DNA from: Rattus norvegicus
Lineage: Eukaryota > Chordata > Mammalia > Rodentia > Muridae
Assembly (NCBI RefSeq): GCF_036323735.1
Contig: NC_086029.1
Span: 14,679,816 to 14,743,815 of the forward strand
DNA: 64,000 nt
Reading direction: 5' to 3'
Shown: one piece after another, positions 49,181 to 62,613 of the stretch
Position numbering within the stretch: position 1 is the stretch's first letter
Layout of the letters: every line of letters begins with the position of its first letter
The notes under the pieces: generated by a model
Told to the model about the DNA's origin: nothing
Database searches by the model: none
The model's input: the letters and a program-made list of their open reading frames with translations, nothing else
Position numbers and translations under genes: made by a program

Positions 49181-52169
49181 ACATAAGAAATAAGATAACA
49201 AGGGAAGGAAGGACAGGAATCTTAAATGGCAGTTGTGAAACCTGTAATATTTTTGCTCAGTGTGTCTAGCACAGTGGAGGTGATTACTTAAAAAAAAAAA
49301 AACAACTGTGTAACACTATTATGTTAAACAGACAATATTCTGGGAAATCTTTGCAATTTTAGTGTCATTGTTTTAACATGGAGTAGCTTTTAAGTATGTT
49401 AGAAATCTAAGAATTCCCAGTCCCCTTTAAGGAAAAGAAGCATTATTACAGAGAAAACTGAAACAGATTTTTAAAATACGTTTCTCTCCTCAAACTTTAG
49501 AAAAACAGAAGGGAAATATTCTGTGGTTGACCTCTTATTCTAGGAAAAAATGAAAAGATACCTAAAAATATTAGAGGGGGTATCATATGAAATATCACAT
49601 CTGACAAAAACTAATGTGAACTGATGCCTTACTGAGTAGATGTCATTGATTTGGTGGCCTGTTGCTCCTGACACCACAGTAGAGGAACAAAGCATCTTTC
49701 ATGGTGATAAAGTTGGCAACAGGGATTCAAAATAGTGTCAGATTAAGTGTGACCACCCCACTTGGTGCCATGAAAGTGGCACACATAATTCATAATTAAG
49801 AGGTATTGTTCCCTTTCTATCTTTACTTTTGGAACAGTTCTGACCACCACCTATGTCGCCTAAGGCAAATTTAACCATTGGCATGTTGCATTCTAGAAAT
49901 GCCTCCCATCTTCATATTACACTTATTTTTTAAAAAATGACATTTCAAATGGGCACAGAGTATGGCTCATGTATGTTTAGTATCCAGATACCATGCACAG
50001 ATAGTTGCCTGGCAGACGCTGGGATCTCTGTCAGCTAGAAAATAAAGTTCTGAAATGAGAATAAACATTTTACTTAAAACTATGGTCCCTATATCACAAT
50101 TAAAGTTTGGGCACCTCATATCAGTGTTGGCTTTTCTCCATAAAGCTGCCGGTGAGGCCAATTCAGGATAGGTCTGAAGAAAGCGGACTTTGCTGAGCAG
50201 AGCTGTGCCTATGCTCAGATATAAGAGAACAGCAATTTTTATTTCTCTTCACTGGTTTTCCTGACATTGTATGTCCTCAGGAAAATTTTCCTAAATCGAG
50301 ATTAAATGTCCTTGCTAAAGCAGATCAATTCGAATAGTTTCCTATTAACCAATATTATCCAAATGACAAAAAGATCTTTATTAATTGCTGAAAGGGCCTT
50401 GGGGTGTCCAGTCGGAACAGAGTTCTAAACTTTAGGTCTCATTCCAAATGTCTCAGTGGCAGTATATAATACAGTTGATTCACAGACAAAGTGTGCCAAT
50501 CATACACAAGTCGGTCATTAAAACATGTTAGTAAAATAAGAATGGGAACTTTAATAAACACATCTATAAACTAGCTCACAGAGAAAGACAGATGGATGGA
50601 TATAGATACACACATGCACACCTACACACACACAAACACACACAGACACACACACGTAACAGCCATCCAGGAATAATTGGCTGGGTGTTCCCAGATGATG
50701 TAATGAAGCAACAGGTATTTTTCTTACTAATTTATAAGATTTCAGTCAGGCTTTATGGTCCATTTAAGAGCACTCGGTTTATATTTTGTAAGCTGCCTTC
50801 AAGGTGCCAGATAGCTGAATGCTTCTTATGTTACTGATGAGGTCATCATTGAGTAGCATGCTGGGACCAGCAGGACTGACCCCAGGCTTGGGAAGGGAGG
50901 CAGGCTTCTAGTGTGTGTCTTCATTTGTGTTCTTCCATATTAACCTCCAGAAGCTTTTATTCTGCAATCAGAGTGTTCTAGATTTTAGATGAAAACATTC
51001 TATACCACTGAGGTCTTTTACATTAACTTCTTAGATTAAATTATTTTATTTATGTCTTCATGGCCACAAGGTGTATAAAATTACTTATGCATGTGTCATT
51101 ACAAAAGAAAGCACAATAAAATGGTTATGATAAATTACCTATTTTAATTTATGGGTGTTGTGCATGTTGGGAGCAGTGCATATGCCAAACTGTGCCTGTG
51201 AGTGTGAAAGGGCAGCTTAGTGTCCACTTTCTTCTATTGTGTGGACTCTAAAGACAAAATTCTGGTTTTCAGGTTTGTAGCAGGTCCTTTCCCTCATGAG
51301 ACATCTAAAGAACACATAAAGGAGTTTAAAATCAGAAAAGTAACCTTGTATATTGGTTCAAAAATTAATTTGATTATATGCTGGTAATTTAATCATTAAG
51401 ACAACTAAAGTAAAGAGGAATTTTACTATACACTTTGGAGGAAGAGAGTGATATCTCAGTGTATGTTTAAGTCTCAAAAAAACTGTTAGATTTCTCTAAT
51501 AAGTGCATGAAAAAGATGCATTGAAAATGTATTCTACCATGGAGAGCAGTAGCATATGCCTCTGTGAATAGATCATCAAATTAATGTTACAATGGGCTCA
51601 GTTACAAATTGTTAACAAGAGACTACATTTAAACATTTTACAAGTGTTACTTATTTTGCAAAAATATACATATCTTCCATTATAAATATGATAGTTCCTT
51701 TTATTTTACCTATAAATACTTTCAACAGCGGCAAATGGTACTTGGAAACCAAACTGGCAGTTTTGAAGTACTGAAAGTCTTGTAAAAATTTATTATTATT
51801 TCTATAAACTTATTAATAGTTCTTTACCTCCTCAGATTATTTCAGTCATGCGTGATTAAAATAAATTTGTAATAATGTGTTTGGCTTCATGGCAGTGCAT
51901 AATGTTAGAGTATGTTAGCGTGAGCCTAAAGGGAAGCTGTACATTTGAAAATTTCACACATTTTATGAGAGATAGTTCAAGAGTACCAACTTGAAAGAAT
52001 AAACCTTGAGCAGTTTTATATAGACTATAATACATTACTGATGTTCACTGACATCCCTGGTGAATCAACTATAACACTCACAAAACTTGACTTGCAAGTA
52101 AACAGAAGGATCAGCACGTTGTACCAAATTATATCTAAGTTAAATTCTTAGTAAAAGGAGAAGGGGACA
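49181..52169. other. Intronic DNA with an interrupted CA repeat
   Basis: CA-rich interrupted microsatellite at 50609-50656 and a short poly(A) at about 49289. No mobile element or coding region supported. Confidence 0.5.
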
Positions 52170-52275
52170 GAGAGTCTGGAGATGGCTCAGGCTAGGTTAG
52201 ACTCCTAGCACTCACTGGTGACTCACAGTCATGGCAACTCCAGCTTCAAGGAGATTGGTAACCCTTTACTGGATT
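52170..52275 (+). mobile_element. B3/B2-type SINE relic
   Basis: Starts with GAGTCTGGAGATGGCTCAG, the head of a tRNA-derived rodent SINE, followed by GGTGACTCACAGTCATGGCA, the usual internal block. Diverged and truncated. Confidence 0.55.
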
Positions 52276-54787
52276 CAATAGGAAATGAACTCATGTCATG
52301 AACAAAAGAATATATGCCAGGAAGTCATTATAATCCATATGTTCATTAATTTCTCTATCAATAATATATATTATAGATATTGATTTTTATGGTAAATAGT
52401 CACCCAGTACATGAAACTAAGAAGTCTGAAAGAATCAGAACCACAAATCACCTTTGTATTAATGAGCTAATCCCAGGATGCTGATTGACCCGGCAGTGAC
52501 AAGTTACTTCATTTCCATACCTCCTTCTTGTTGATTTCAAATGATTCTTAATTCTTAATTTAAATTCTTAAATTCTAAGAGTTTCTCTTGTTTTCTCTCT
52601 ACGTGCACCACCACAGTCTTCAGTAGTCTTGGCTAAGGTGCACCAGAGCATTTCTCAGACATCAGATGGAAAATATTCAACTTACATCATCAGTTATGAA
52701 GTGTTACAAATATTTATCCCCGTGCCTAGGAGGCAGACACAGAGGTCAAAGAGACCTTTGGAAATATTAATGATACAGACACTTAATAAACAACCCCAGA
52801 GTTGGCATTTGCTGAAAAAAGAGAACCCACAGTTATTAATGCAGAATGATAAGCACTAATTGTAAGAGAGAGTTGATGGCTCAGACTCTGAACTCCTTAA
52901 ATCCATAGGGTCCCCTGGAAAAGAATGCGGAACTTACACACAACTGAAAATTCTAAATATGTATTGGCTGGGCTATGATTATAATTTGTTTCTTTCCACT
53001 CTAAGGAAATTGGAAACATGGAAACAAAGCACAGACTTTAAATATGCCTCCATTACTCCAACCGCGCATCAACCTTTGCTATACTTAAGTCACCAAACTT
53101 GCCATCCTCTCAGGTCACTGATGGAAAAACGTTTTTCAAATGTAAGGAGAAAGAAAGGGAGAAGTGTATTCCTCTGAAATGTCAACACTCCTTTGTCAAG
53201 TGTGTCAGTTAGGAGATTTAGATTTGTATTTATCCTTTTTGAAATTCATAACCTGAAATGCAATTTGCTGATTTTTAACTTAAGGGAGGCTCATTGCTGC
53301 TATATTGCAATCACCAACATAATTTACTAAATTATGGAAGTCCTTTATAGAACTCTTAGCATGGATCAATTATCCTTTTACTGTTTAATTAAATATTCTC
53401 TATGTTTCTAGTGACTGCCACTGTGGACATCCTCATGTAAGAAAACATGATATTGCGTAAGTGATGAATAGGACATGAGAGAGTCAGGATAACTAGTCAT
53501 TTTTTGATGGGTCTGTGCAACAAATTCTAGAGTTCAAATGTACTGTAAATGTTTATACTATAAAGACTAAAATTTGCTTTACATTGAAGTCTGTACTCCT
53601 TATATGTACTATGTAACACATCAGCGTGATAACGAAGTTATCTATGTGTTATGTTCAATTAGCTGTCTAGACAAAAAGACAATGAATTATTGAGAAATTC
53701 TCACTTTTATGGCTTCCAAGAGTTCACATCTAGTTTGTGTCTGCTAATTTGACATTAATTTTACATATATGCTTAGATGTATACACATGACTGCACTTTT
53801 GCCCTTTAAAGGATGGAAGATGTTGTTGGTCTGGAAAATGTAAAAAGCAGGTTATATGGGAAGAAAGCAAAACAGAAACAGTAGTTTTTTATTAAGAAAG
53901 GGAGGCATCACAGTACTTTAAGCAGTATGTCCACAATGATAATGCCTTTAGTATGTCTGCCTGTGAAGGGAAGATATAGATTTAAGCTACTGTAGCACTG
54001 TAGTTAGCCATAGTTTAAGGAATCCATGTAATGCTATTTCTAAAATGGCCATTTTGAGCATTGTTTTAGGATAATGGTGATAAATGCTTTCAATATTTCC
54101 CTTTCTTACGGCACGGACATATTTCTTTTCTCTTTCTGGAAATTGATGCGCAAGGGGTCCACTGAACACAGTCTCACTTGTCTTTTACTTTTCCAGGCCT
54201 GGGTATAAGCTCACAAGAAGCTCTCTGAGGGAAACTACAAGTTGAGAAATTCTGTCAGTTTCCAACAGCAACAGAGTTTAAAGGTATTTGAGTATCACAG
54301 GGCAAGGTTTCTATTAGAGGTTTCACATAGAGTGAGGTATCAGCTTCTGAGTTGATACATTCAATTTTCTGCTGAGCTTTAAGTTTTAAGCAATTTGTGA
54401 GTTGTACTGCAAGAGAGGTATTATGTATTCTGTAAGTTGCACTAAACCCACAGGAGAAGTGCAATGCATTCTGAGATAGAGTCAGAACTCCCCCCACCCC
54501 CCGCCTCTCTCTCATTTTTTATTGTGTGTAGAAAAGAAAGGAGAAACAAGCTCAACAAACTTTTTTAAATTTCTAAGCTTTGTTTACTAAAAACATGTTT
54601 TTTTCTAAAAAACTTAGTTTTGACTTATATTATTATTGACTCAGGGAGCATAGGTTTGGCAGTGAAACTCAAAATCTTTTTAGTTGAAGACTATGAAAAA
54701 ATGACTGTAACAAAAAATATTAAATCAGATTAATCAAGTTGGAGTTATCTGTAGTGTCCATGTGAAGTAGAGAGTCTAAAAATATTG
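52276..54787. other. AT-rich intronic DNA, nothing recognised
   Basis: Short frames at 52629-52859 and 52959-53177 lack domains and splice support. Confidence 0.5.
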
Positions 54788-54930
54788 ATGTGTGGGTGTA
54801 CTTGTATATGTTTATGTGTATGCATTTGTGTGTGTGCCTGTGTGTGTGCATTTATGTCTGTGCATTTATGTGTGTGTGTGCATTTGTATGTGTGCCCATT
54901 TGTGTATTTTTATGTGTGCCCGTTTGTGTA

Positions 54931-54994
<64 letters not shown>
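54788..54994. repeat. GT-rich imperfect repeat with pure (TG)n core
   Basis: TGTGCATTTATG-like units lead into a pure TG core at 54932-54987. The Cys/Val-rich open frames across it are artefacts of the repeat. Confidence 0.95.
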
Positions 54995-54995
<1 letters not shown>

Positions 54996-56642
54996 AGGGA
55001 GATAGGACAGAACATCTCATGCTTGCAGGGACAGAGATTAAATATTTTCTTTGAACTCCAATTCCCCTTCACTCACACTCTTGATCAGTGCCATCTATGA
55101 TTTTGTTTTGTCTCTTGTATTTGTCAGCCTCATTTCAATAGTACATAGAAAACCTTTTTTCTTTCCACACCAAAACACTGATTAATAATTTTGATTCTCT
55201 ATTCCCCAAAAATCAATATGAAAAATCTTCCACTTCATTCCTGCTTTATTATACTATTGATTCTCTAGCTGTTGCTAATTCAAATGAATACCTCTGAAGA
55301 AACACAAGAGTTGTCTCTGAGTTGTTAAATCCAAAGTCTCCTGTCTTTCGTGAGTCTACTTCACGTTATATAACATTTAATCTTTGTCTATTCATCTTCA
55401 TAGCCATCTTCATCAGAATTCTGCCTATTGAGTCAGTCCTTTCATTTTATTTTATTTACAGGATTCTTCTCAGTATCTCCCTCTGGGAAATGTTACCCTG
55501 AGATTCTATCCTTAGGAAGTAATGATTGAATAAATTTACAGATAGTCTGAGAAGGTATTGATGATCTTCCAGAACTCTACATACAAGGTTGCTGAGCTCC
55601 ATTTAAACTATTATTTTCAGTTGCCATTAAAGATACTTTTCTGTACTCCACAAATCTCGAGGCCATATCACCAAGGACAAACAACTGTGATGTGGGCTCT
55701 GATTTGCTGTATTTGCATATTTGTTCTTCTCAAAATTCTAAAGTGACAAATAGGAAAAGAAAATTATTCCTTTTATCCTATTCCATAAATCATTTGTCTT
55801 ACTACTTCTTCTACCCCTTATAGAATTCTTAGTCAAAACATTGTTCAGTGTATTTAGAGGCTCCCTAGGCAGGATCTCTTGTGATCTTGTATACTTCCCT
55901 TGACCCTGCCTTAGACATAATAACCTTGATTTTCCAATCTGCTGCTCAGTTCCTAAGTCTTATGGTTCTAGTTGACATCGATGTCTCTTTCAAACTTTCC
56001 TCTCCACACTTTTACAAGAAAGTAACAATGTAGTACTCACTCCACAAGCAGGGTATAAATAATTGTAGTGAAAATATTTCCATGTGAAAATATTTCCATG
56101 TGAAAATTATATGATCTAGCCAAAAATTATGATTCCAAAATTTATTCTACTTAAAGTCAACTTTCAATTGCTGTAACTAACAGAAAATACTATATATTGC
56201 TAAATAAATTTAAGTTATATTTAACTTATGTGACAAATATTATCACACTAAAGAACATTATTGAAAGTATATGGGAGAAATTAGATAAAAAAGACATGAG
56301 GATAATTTGACATACCAGAAAAGTTACTGGTGTGTTTCCACTCAAAACAAAATTTTGAATATTTAAACTCATGATTTGTTTCATATTGTTGTGGTCCATT
56401 AATGCTAACAGTTGAATAATTAATTTTTTTCAAGTTAGTAAGGTAAGAAATATAGCCCAGCAATGATAAACACTCATACATAGATCCTAAATTTCATTCC
56501 TAGTATGCACACATTGGCTCACAATCATTTGTAAGTCCAGGTCTAGGGTATTTGGTACTGTTTCTGGCTTTGGTGGGCATCAGGTTTGTATGTGATACAC
56601 AGACATGCATGCAAAAAACCCATATATGTATGTTTGTAATAT

Positions 56643-56646
<4 letters not shown>
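54995..56646. other. AT-rich intronic DNA with a small 16-bp tandem duplication
   Basis: TGAAAATATTTCCATG is repeated exactly at 56069-56084 and 56085-56100, followed by a partial third unit. Nothing else recognised. Confidence 0.6.
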
Positions 56647-56695
<49 letters not shown>

Positions 56696-56697
56696 CA
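56647..56697. repeat. (CA)n microsatellite
   Basis: Nearly pure CA, with one GC step near the right end. Confidence 0.97.
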
Positions 56698-57879
56698 TTT
56701 GGCTGTTCCTTATTTAGTGTTGGGTACTAGAAATGAATAACTTTCATATTTTGAAGTCTGTGTGTACATTATGAGTAAAATTAGAAATAGGACCTAAGTA
56801 AACCCACTCAAAATTCTATAGCAAAGGAGTTCTTAGGCTCTGGAACTCAGTTCCGTTTTACCGGAATTGCATAGTATTAAATCTCCTACAAATATCGCTT
56901 TATATTTGTAGACAAATAATTGTTTCAGCCTTAAACAGAGATATTTCCTTTTTTAGTAAAATTCAATGAATACATAGACTTAAAGATTCATAACATGCTT
57001 AGAATAGACAATAATTGAACTCTCATTCCTAATAAAGATGTAAGTACACCCTTTTCAAGGCTCAGAGATAATCGAATAAGAGAGGTTGGAAAGAATGTTA
57101 GAGCTAGAGTATAGATCAGTTACAAAACACCTCCTTTTAGACAACTTATCCCATTTACAAACTCTCAACAACTGTATGTCCCAGGTCTGCATAAGAATGG
57201 ACCTATCCATCACCAAGCATAGATGAAGGATATATCCAGTGGGAACTGCCTTCTCCCTGATATTTTATTATGGATAAACTCAGAGAAAGTAGAATTCAAT
57301 GTTTACAGTTGTGTACTCAATGCTAGCACCAAACACCAGGTCACAGTCCCAATCCAATGCTCATAAATGATCCCAATTAAGCTAAATAGGTCAACCAACA
57401 ACCAAAAGTTACAAATTGAGGAAAGAGACAGGTTGGGGGAAGGGCAGGTCAAATAGTTATGAGAGGAAGATTAGAGAATGTGAAGAGCGATCATTCAGAT
57501 ATATATATATGTATATATATATATAATCACATATAATATACACACATACACATATATAATAGACATAGACATAGACATACAATAATATATATACATACAC
57601 AAATAATATTTAAGATTATGAAAAACTCCTCTCTAGCTTTGATAGTGATGAAAATGTTACACAGTTTTGTGGGAGAGACAAAAGCATTAAAAGTGGTGTA
57701 ACCAGTAATGGACCCTAAGAACTGTGAGACCTAAGTATTTGGAGAAGGAACAGAATTTCATATATATATAAAATGTTCAAAGAGCTAAATATTATTTTTC
57801 ATGTAAAAATTCAACTTATCTTTTTTAAGATATATAATGATTCTATTGTTTATTTTGTTTTTTTAAGTTGACAATTTTT
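56698..57879. other. Intronic DNA with AT-rich and ATAGAC repeats
   Basis: TATATA runs and ATAGAC hexamers at about 57497-57600. No mobile element recognised. Confidence 0.5.
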
Positions 57880-58047
57880 GTAATGTATTTAGTTTTAGTT
57901 TCTGTGCATTAGTATGAGAGTTGATACAGATCCATTAGTCTACAATTTCCAATAGTGTGGAGCTGAATATAGGTGCTGGGAAATAAACTCTGGTCATTTG
58001 GAAGAACAGTCAGTACTCTTAACCACTAAGCTATCCCTCTAGCCCCT
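57880..58047 (-). mobile_element. B3/B2-type SINE
   Basis: Inverted tRNA-derived SINE. The right end CACTAAGCTATCCCTCTAGC is the reverse of the usual head, and AGGTGCTGGGAAATAAACTC with TCATTTGGAAGAACAGTCAG are inverted internal blocks. Confidence 0.82.
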
Positions 58048-58735
58048 GACTTTGCTTTTTTTGGTTCTTATTATATTTATCAACTCACCATTCTTCAGTC
58101 AAGACCTTATCTCCTAAAAAATCTTGAGGATTCAAGACTGCTAGAAACACTTAGAAATTAAAACCTGTTTTCCCAATTGAAAATATCTAGCTGACTTAGA
58201 CATTCTTGATCCACAGTTGAGTTAGATTATTATAAAAAATATCCCCTTAGCTAATACAACATTCAAGTGTATATAAAATATCAAAAACAAACTTTGAAAG
58301 GTGTCAACCATCTTCAATACAATCTGGGAATTTAGTTTATGCAAGCTTTTACAAATCAAGGAATCACTTGAACGCGTAATATGCAAATTGATTGCCCAGT
58401 ATTTAGTGTGTGGTTTTCATTTTCTATATATATTTTAAATGTATGTGCATCGTGATTAAACTCAACCTAGGTCCCTACCCAATATTTGTGTCTCTCAGTT
58501 TCTGCATGCATACATTTTGACTGAGATAAGCTGTATAAGAGGAGGAATAGACTCTTCTGCTTTTTGTGTAATGCAACTTTGCTCACAAAGTTACATATAC
58601 AAGACAAAGCCTGTGGAAATGTAAGCGGATCAGTAGAGCGGTGGAAGAGGACGAAAAGGAGAGACGAGGGAACAAAAAATGTAATGACAACGAAAACCAC
58701 CATATGGTTGCTATGTTATTCAACATCTAAATTTA

Positions 58736-58737
<2 letters not shown>
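58048..58737. other. AT-rich intronic DNA, nothing recognised
   Basis: No supported feature. Confidence 0.5.
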
Positions 58738-58825
<88 letters not shown>

Positions 58826-58915
58826 CAGAGAGAGACAGAGAGAGACAGAGAGAGACAAAGACAGAGACAGAGAGAGAGACAGAGACACAGACAGAGACAG
58901 AGACAGAAACAGAGA
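58738..58915. repeat. Compound (TG)n(GA)n microsatellite
   Basis: TG at 58738-58782 passes directly into GA with regular GACAGA interruptions to 58915. The Arg/Glu-rich frame across it is an artefact. Confidence 0.97.
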
Positions 58916-60864
58916 GGTAAATCAGACTGAGAGGAGGGATGAGAAAAGTAAATTATAGGTGACTGTGATCAGCATAATAATGTACCTATATAAACATCCT
59001 GATGAAAATAACTAAAACCTTTCCTTCTCTCAATTTTCATGAATTTAAGCATGGCTGTTTTCAAGTTAAGAAGTTTTACCTTATATTAACATGTTTTGAT
59101 GACAAATGGTTCTTCGTTGAAATCTGATTCAAAAACCAGTTTGAAATATGTTTTTTTTAACAAACAAACAAACAAAAAACCCAGATCATCATTGCAACAT
59201 GAATTCTCAGTCTGAGCCTTCCTTCTTCCTTCTCACCAAGAGAAGCCTCAAACATTCCTTCATCTACAGAGGATTATTTCCAATTCAGAAAGCCTAACTT
59301 CACAGTTGGCAAGCATCCATTTGACAAATAGTGGAAGACACAGTCTTCAGGGTAGCCAAAACCACAGTAGTGTTCTGATCAAATAGATCCCAACCCACAA
59401 GGCCTTTCTGAGTATTATTTACAATTTTGCTGTGAATGCATGGCTAGACTGAGCTTAGGTCAGTCAGCCAGGAAAAGACAGGGTGTCTGATAATATATCA
59501 AACCTGAATCTTATATCATTAATTTTACTGCCGTTATATAACTCATATCTTTGTTTCCCAAAGGTCTGACCAAAATGCAACTATAATTTGTCATTCCAAG
59601 CTTTAATATGTTCACTAAGTACTTTGGAGGATATTTTCTTAAGGTGGGTAATATGGTAAAATTTAATTTTCTGAAAGCCATTGTTAGCATGAAACCCACT
59701 CTGACCACAAAGAGAAAAAAAACAGTTTATGGAGTCATTGAACACTCTCTCCTTGGCTCTCATAGGAAATTTTAAGATTTGGTGATCTTGTCTTTGTGCT
59801 GTCCGTTCTCTTTATATAATTTAGTGATGAAGATAAATTCAAAACACTAGAGTCATTAAGGAAATGAATGACAAATCTGAGCACTAAGGTTGGACTTGTG
59901 GTTCATTAGTTATACAGTCTTCACCTACAGGAAAATTACATTATCTCTCAAAATTCTCATCTATGAAATATGATTAGCATGCTAATACCCTCATAACCTG
60001 ATTGTAAACAGTGACCATTATACTGGGTGTAGAACACAGTGAGAAATCAAACCCTGGCGACGACACTGATGACGATAGAGATGCTTTAGTCAGAGTTTGG
60101 TCTGCAAGATGAACTTGTTCAGTTCTTCACTGTTATATGCATTGAATCATAGTTGAGTTTTCCTTTTCTGTACAACTTTGTTTGAAGAAATGAACCTTTC
60201 CCTAAAAATTAACTTTGGGTCTATATAATATGGAACCTAATATATATTATTGCTAATTTCTTAGGGAAGATACCCAAGTAGGTACTTTTTCTCTAAAATT
60301 CTTCTTTGTGGTGGAAGACAATGTCAACTAATTTGAATAAACATGCCAGTGTTTGAGTAAAATCCAAGGAATGAGGTTCACATGGTTTAAGGTGAAAACA
60401 ATGAAAATGCTTCCTTCACAATAAGTATGTTGGTGTTTTTCTTTTAACAAACAAGAATCACAAAGATAGAGTAGAATGGCTTCATTTTAAGAATAGAGAG
60501 ACTATATCTTTCAGAGATCTGAATGAATGTACAGAGAAAATGAATTGATTATATTCATTTTCTATAATACAAAAATGGTAACACTGAGTATATTTATTTG
60601 ATTTCTTAAATAGCAATCTGACTTTCCTGTATTGTACATTGTAGATGGAGAAAAATAGTAAAACCTGCTCTATTATACTTCAAGCAAAAATGTTTTAATA
60701 CAAAGAAACAAGAGTTACAGCTTACGGAGATTCTCTTATGGCTGTTTTTTATGTAGAATAACATTTTTCTTGTCTGCATGATTTTCCATGAAATGAGAGT
60801 AATTTTTTCTTTTCTTTTCTTTTGTTTTTTTATTTGTGTAGGATTTTTATTTTCTTTTTTTAAA
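58916..60864. other. Intronic DNA, nothing recognised
   Basis: No supported feature apart from a T/C-rich stretch at about 60808-60860 next to the LINE-1 tail. Confidence 0.5.
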
Positions 60865-61219
60865 TTGGATACTTTTATTTACATTTCAAATGTTATTCCT
60901 TTCCTAGTTTCCCATCCATAAGTCCCCTATTGCATCCCCTCCCCTTCTTCTATGAGGGTGTTTTCCCACTCAACCATTCACCCCGTCCCACCTCCCTACC
61001 CTGACATTCCCCTGCACTTGGTGGGGTGGTGGGTCCAATTGGTGGCTTGTCCTCCCATTGGTGCCTAACAAAGCCATCCTCTGTTACATATGCAGTTGGA
61101 GCCATGGGTCTGTCCATGTGTAGTCTTTGGGTAGTGGTTTAGTCCCTGGCAACAGTGGTTGGTTGGACTTGTCATTCTTGTGGGGTTGCAAACCCCTTCA
61201 GCTCCTTCAATCCTTTTAA
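60865..61219 (-). mobile_element. LINE-1 3' end, minus strand
   Basis: Inverted murine LINE-1 3' UTR: left end TTATTTACATTTCAAATGTT is the reverse of the tail-proximal AACATTTGAAATGTAAATAA, followed by C-rich blocks and GGAGCCATGGGTCTGTCCAT. It is related to the 8115-8829 element in opposite orientation. 5' truncated. Confidence 0.85.
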
Positions 61220-62562
61220 GTGCTATGCTAAACTCAACATATCACACAGTCCAAAATAATAGAGCAGAAACATTTACTAAAACAATGGAAAGCTAGTCAT
61301 GATAAGGAAAGATGATAAGTAAACTCTCTGTACAAATGGTACTTGATATAGAAGAAATCTTTAAGAAAAACAATTATTCATGATACAAGAAATCATGATG
61401 AAATGAACTGAATACAAATAGTTATGCAAACACAGTCTTAATTAGAAACAAATTTAGAAAAAAAAATCCACAGAATGATTAATATTTTAATGTATGACTG
61501 GAGAAGATCAACACGAAAACAATATGTCCATTATCCTAATGATGCTTCTGGAAACTTTCAATAAATAGTTAACTTGTATTTCAGGACCTTCTGAAGTGGC
61601 TTAGAATTGATCAGTAAAATGACCAAAAGAATACTCATTGCCAGAGGAGTTCATATTGTATAATTCAGTGGACAAAGTAAAGAAAGAGAGAGGAAGGAGT
61701 AAATTCATTGTAAATATAAAAGATTAATGAACCATATTACATTCGATAAAAGATAAATAAACAAAGCAAAACAAAAACTTACATATAGAATGAAATTAAT
61801 GAAAGTGAAAGGAATATTGTGGATAAAGAAATTAGTTTGTCAATTATTTGAGGCAACTAGTAAAAGGTTGTTTTTATGCAGATATGTGTAGAAGTATGCC
61901 CAAGGCTTAGCGTGCGATGCAGTAAAAGTCTAGGGGGAGTGCACACTTGGGAGCATCAATGGATGCGGTGTGCCTGGAGTGGTGGGACTGATGGAGGTGG
62001 TGACAGCACTGTGAAGTCAAGCGGTGCACAGCATCCAGTCACTCTTGGGAATCTGGCTACTTTCCTGAGTAAATGGAGGTTCTGAGACTGGATGTCTAGT
62101 GAAGAGAACAAACTGCCCCATGCAGGATACTCTCCTGTTTTGAAAATATAAATATAAAAGGGTAAGTTGGCTTAATGGAGGCTTACACATAGGCCCTTTT
62201 CCAAGAAGAGAAGAGGGTCCAAAAATTTATGAAAATGTAGCTGCAAACTTACACTGTTTCCAACAGTTTGAATAAACCTCCATGCCCAAGTGAGCTGCAG
62301 AGAACTGGTAAGAGAGACCAAAGGAACTCTGATGTCCCTTACTGTCAAGGACCAACAGACTGCCACTGTAAACAGAAGTGTTCCTCCGGGGGTGGGGGCA
62401 AATTTCATAGTTTGACAGTTGAAATGGAAGGAAGAGTAGCTGCAAGTTCAAATCCTAATAAAGCACTCGTCCTGGTGTTTGTTGGAAACAACAAGGAAAT
62501 GCAAAGTTGAAACTCACCTTAGTCACCTTAGACATAAAAGTCCGTACACTGAGCCATGTAAA
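61220..62562. other. Intronic DNA, nothing recognised
   Basis: Open frames at 61876-62085 and 62172-62510 have no recognisable domain. Confidence 0.5.
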
Positions 62563-62565
62563 CGT

Positions 62566-62602
<37 letters not shown>

Positions 62603-62613
62603 TGTGTGTGTGT
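62563..62613. repeat. (TG)n microsatellite
   Basis: TG dinucleotides with one TT interruption. Confidence 0.95.

Noticed and set aside
54785..55054. Cys/Val-rich frames of up to 89 codons
   Set aside because: Artefact of the TG repeat.
58564..58958. 118-codon frame rich in Arg and Glu, like an RS/RE protein
   Set aside because: It is the GA microsatellite read as protein; no independent coding signal outside the repeat.
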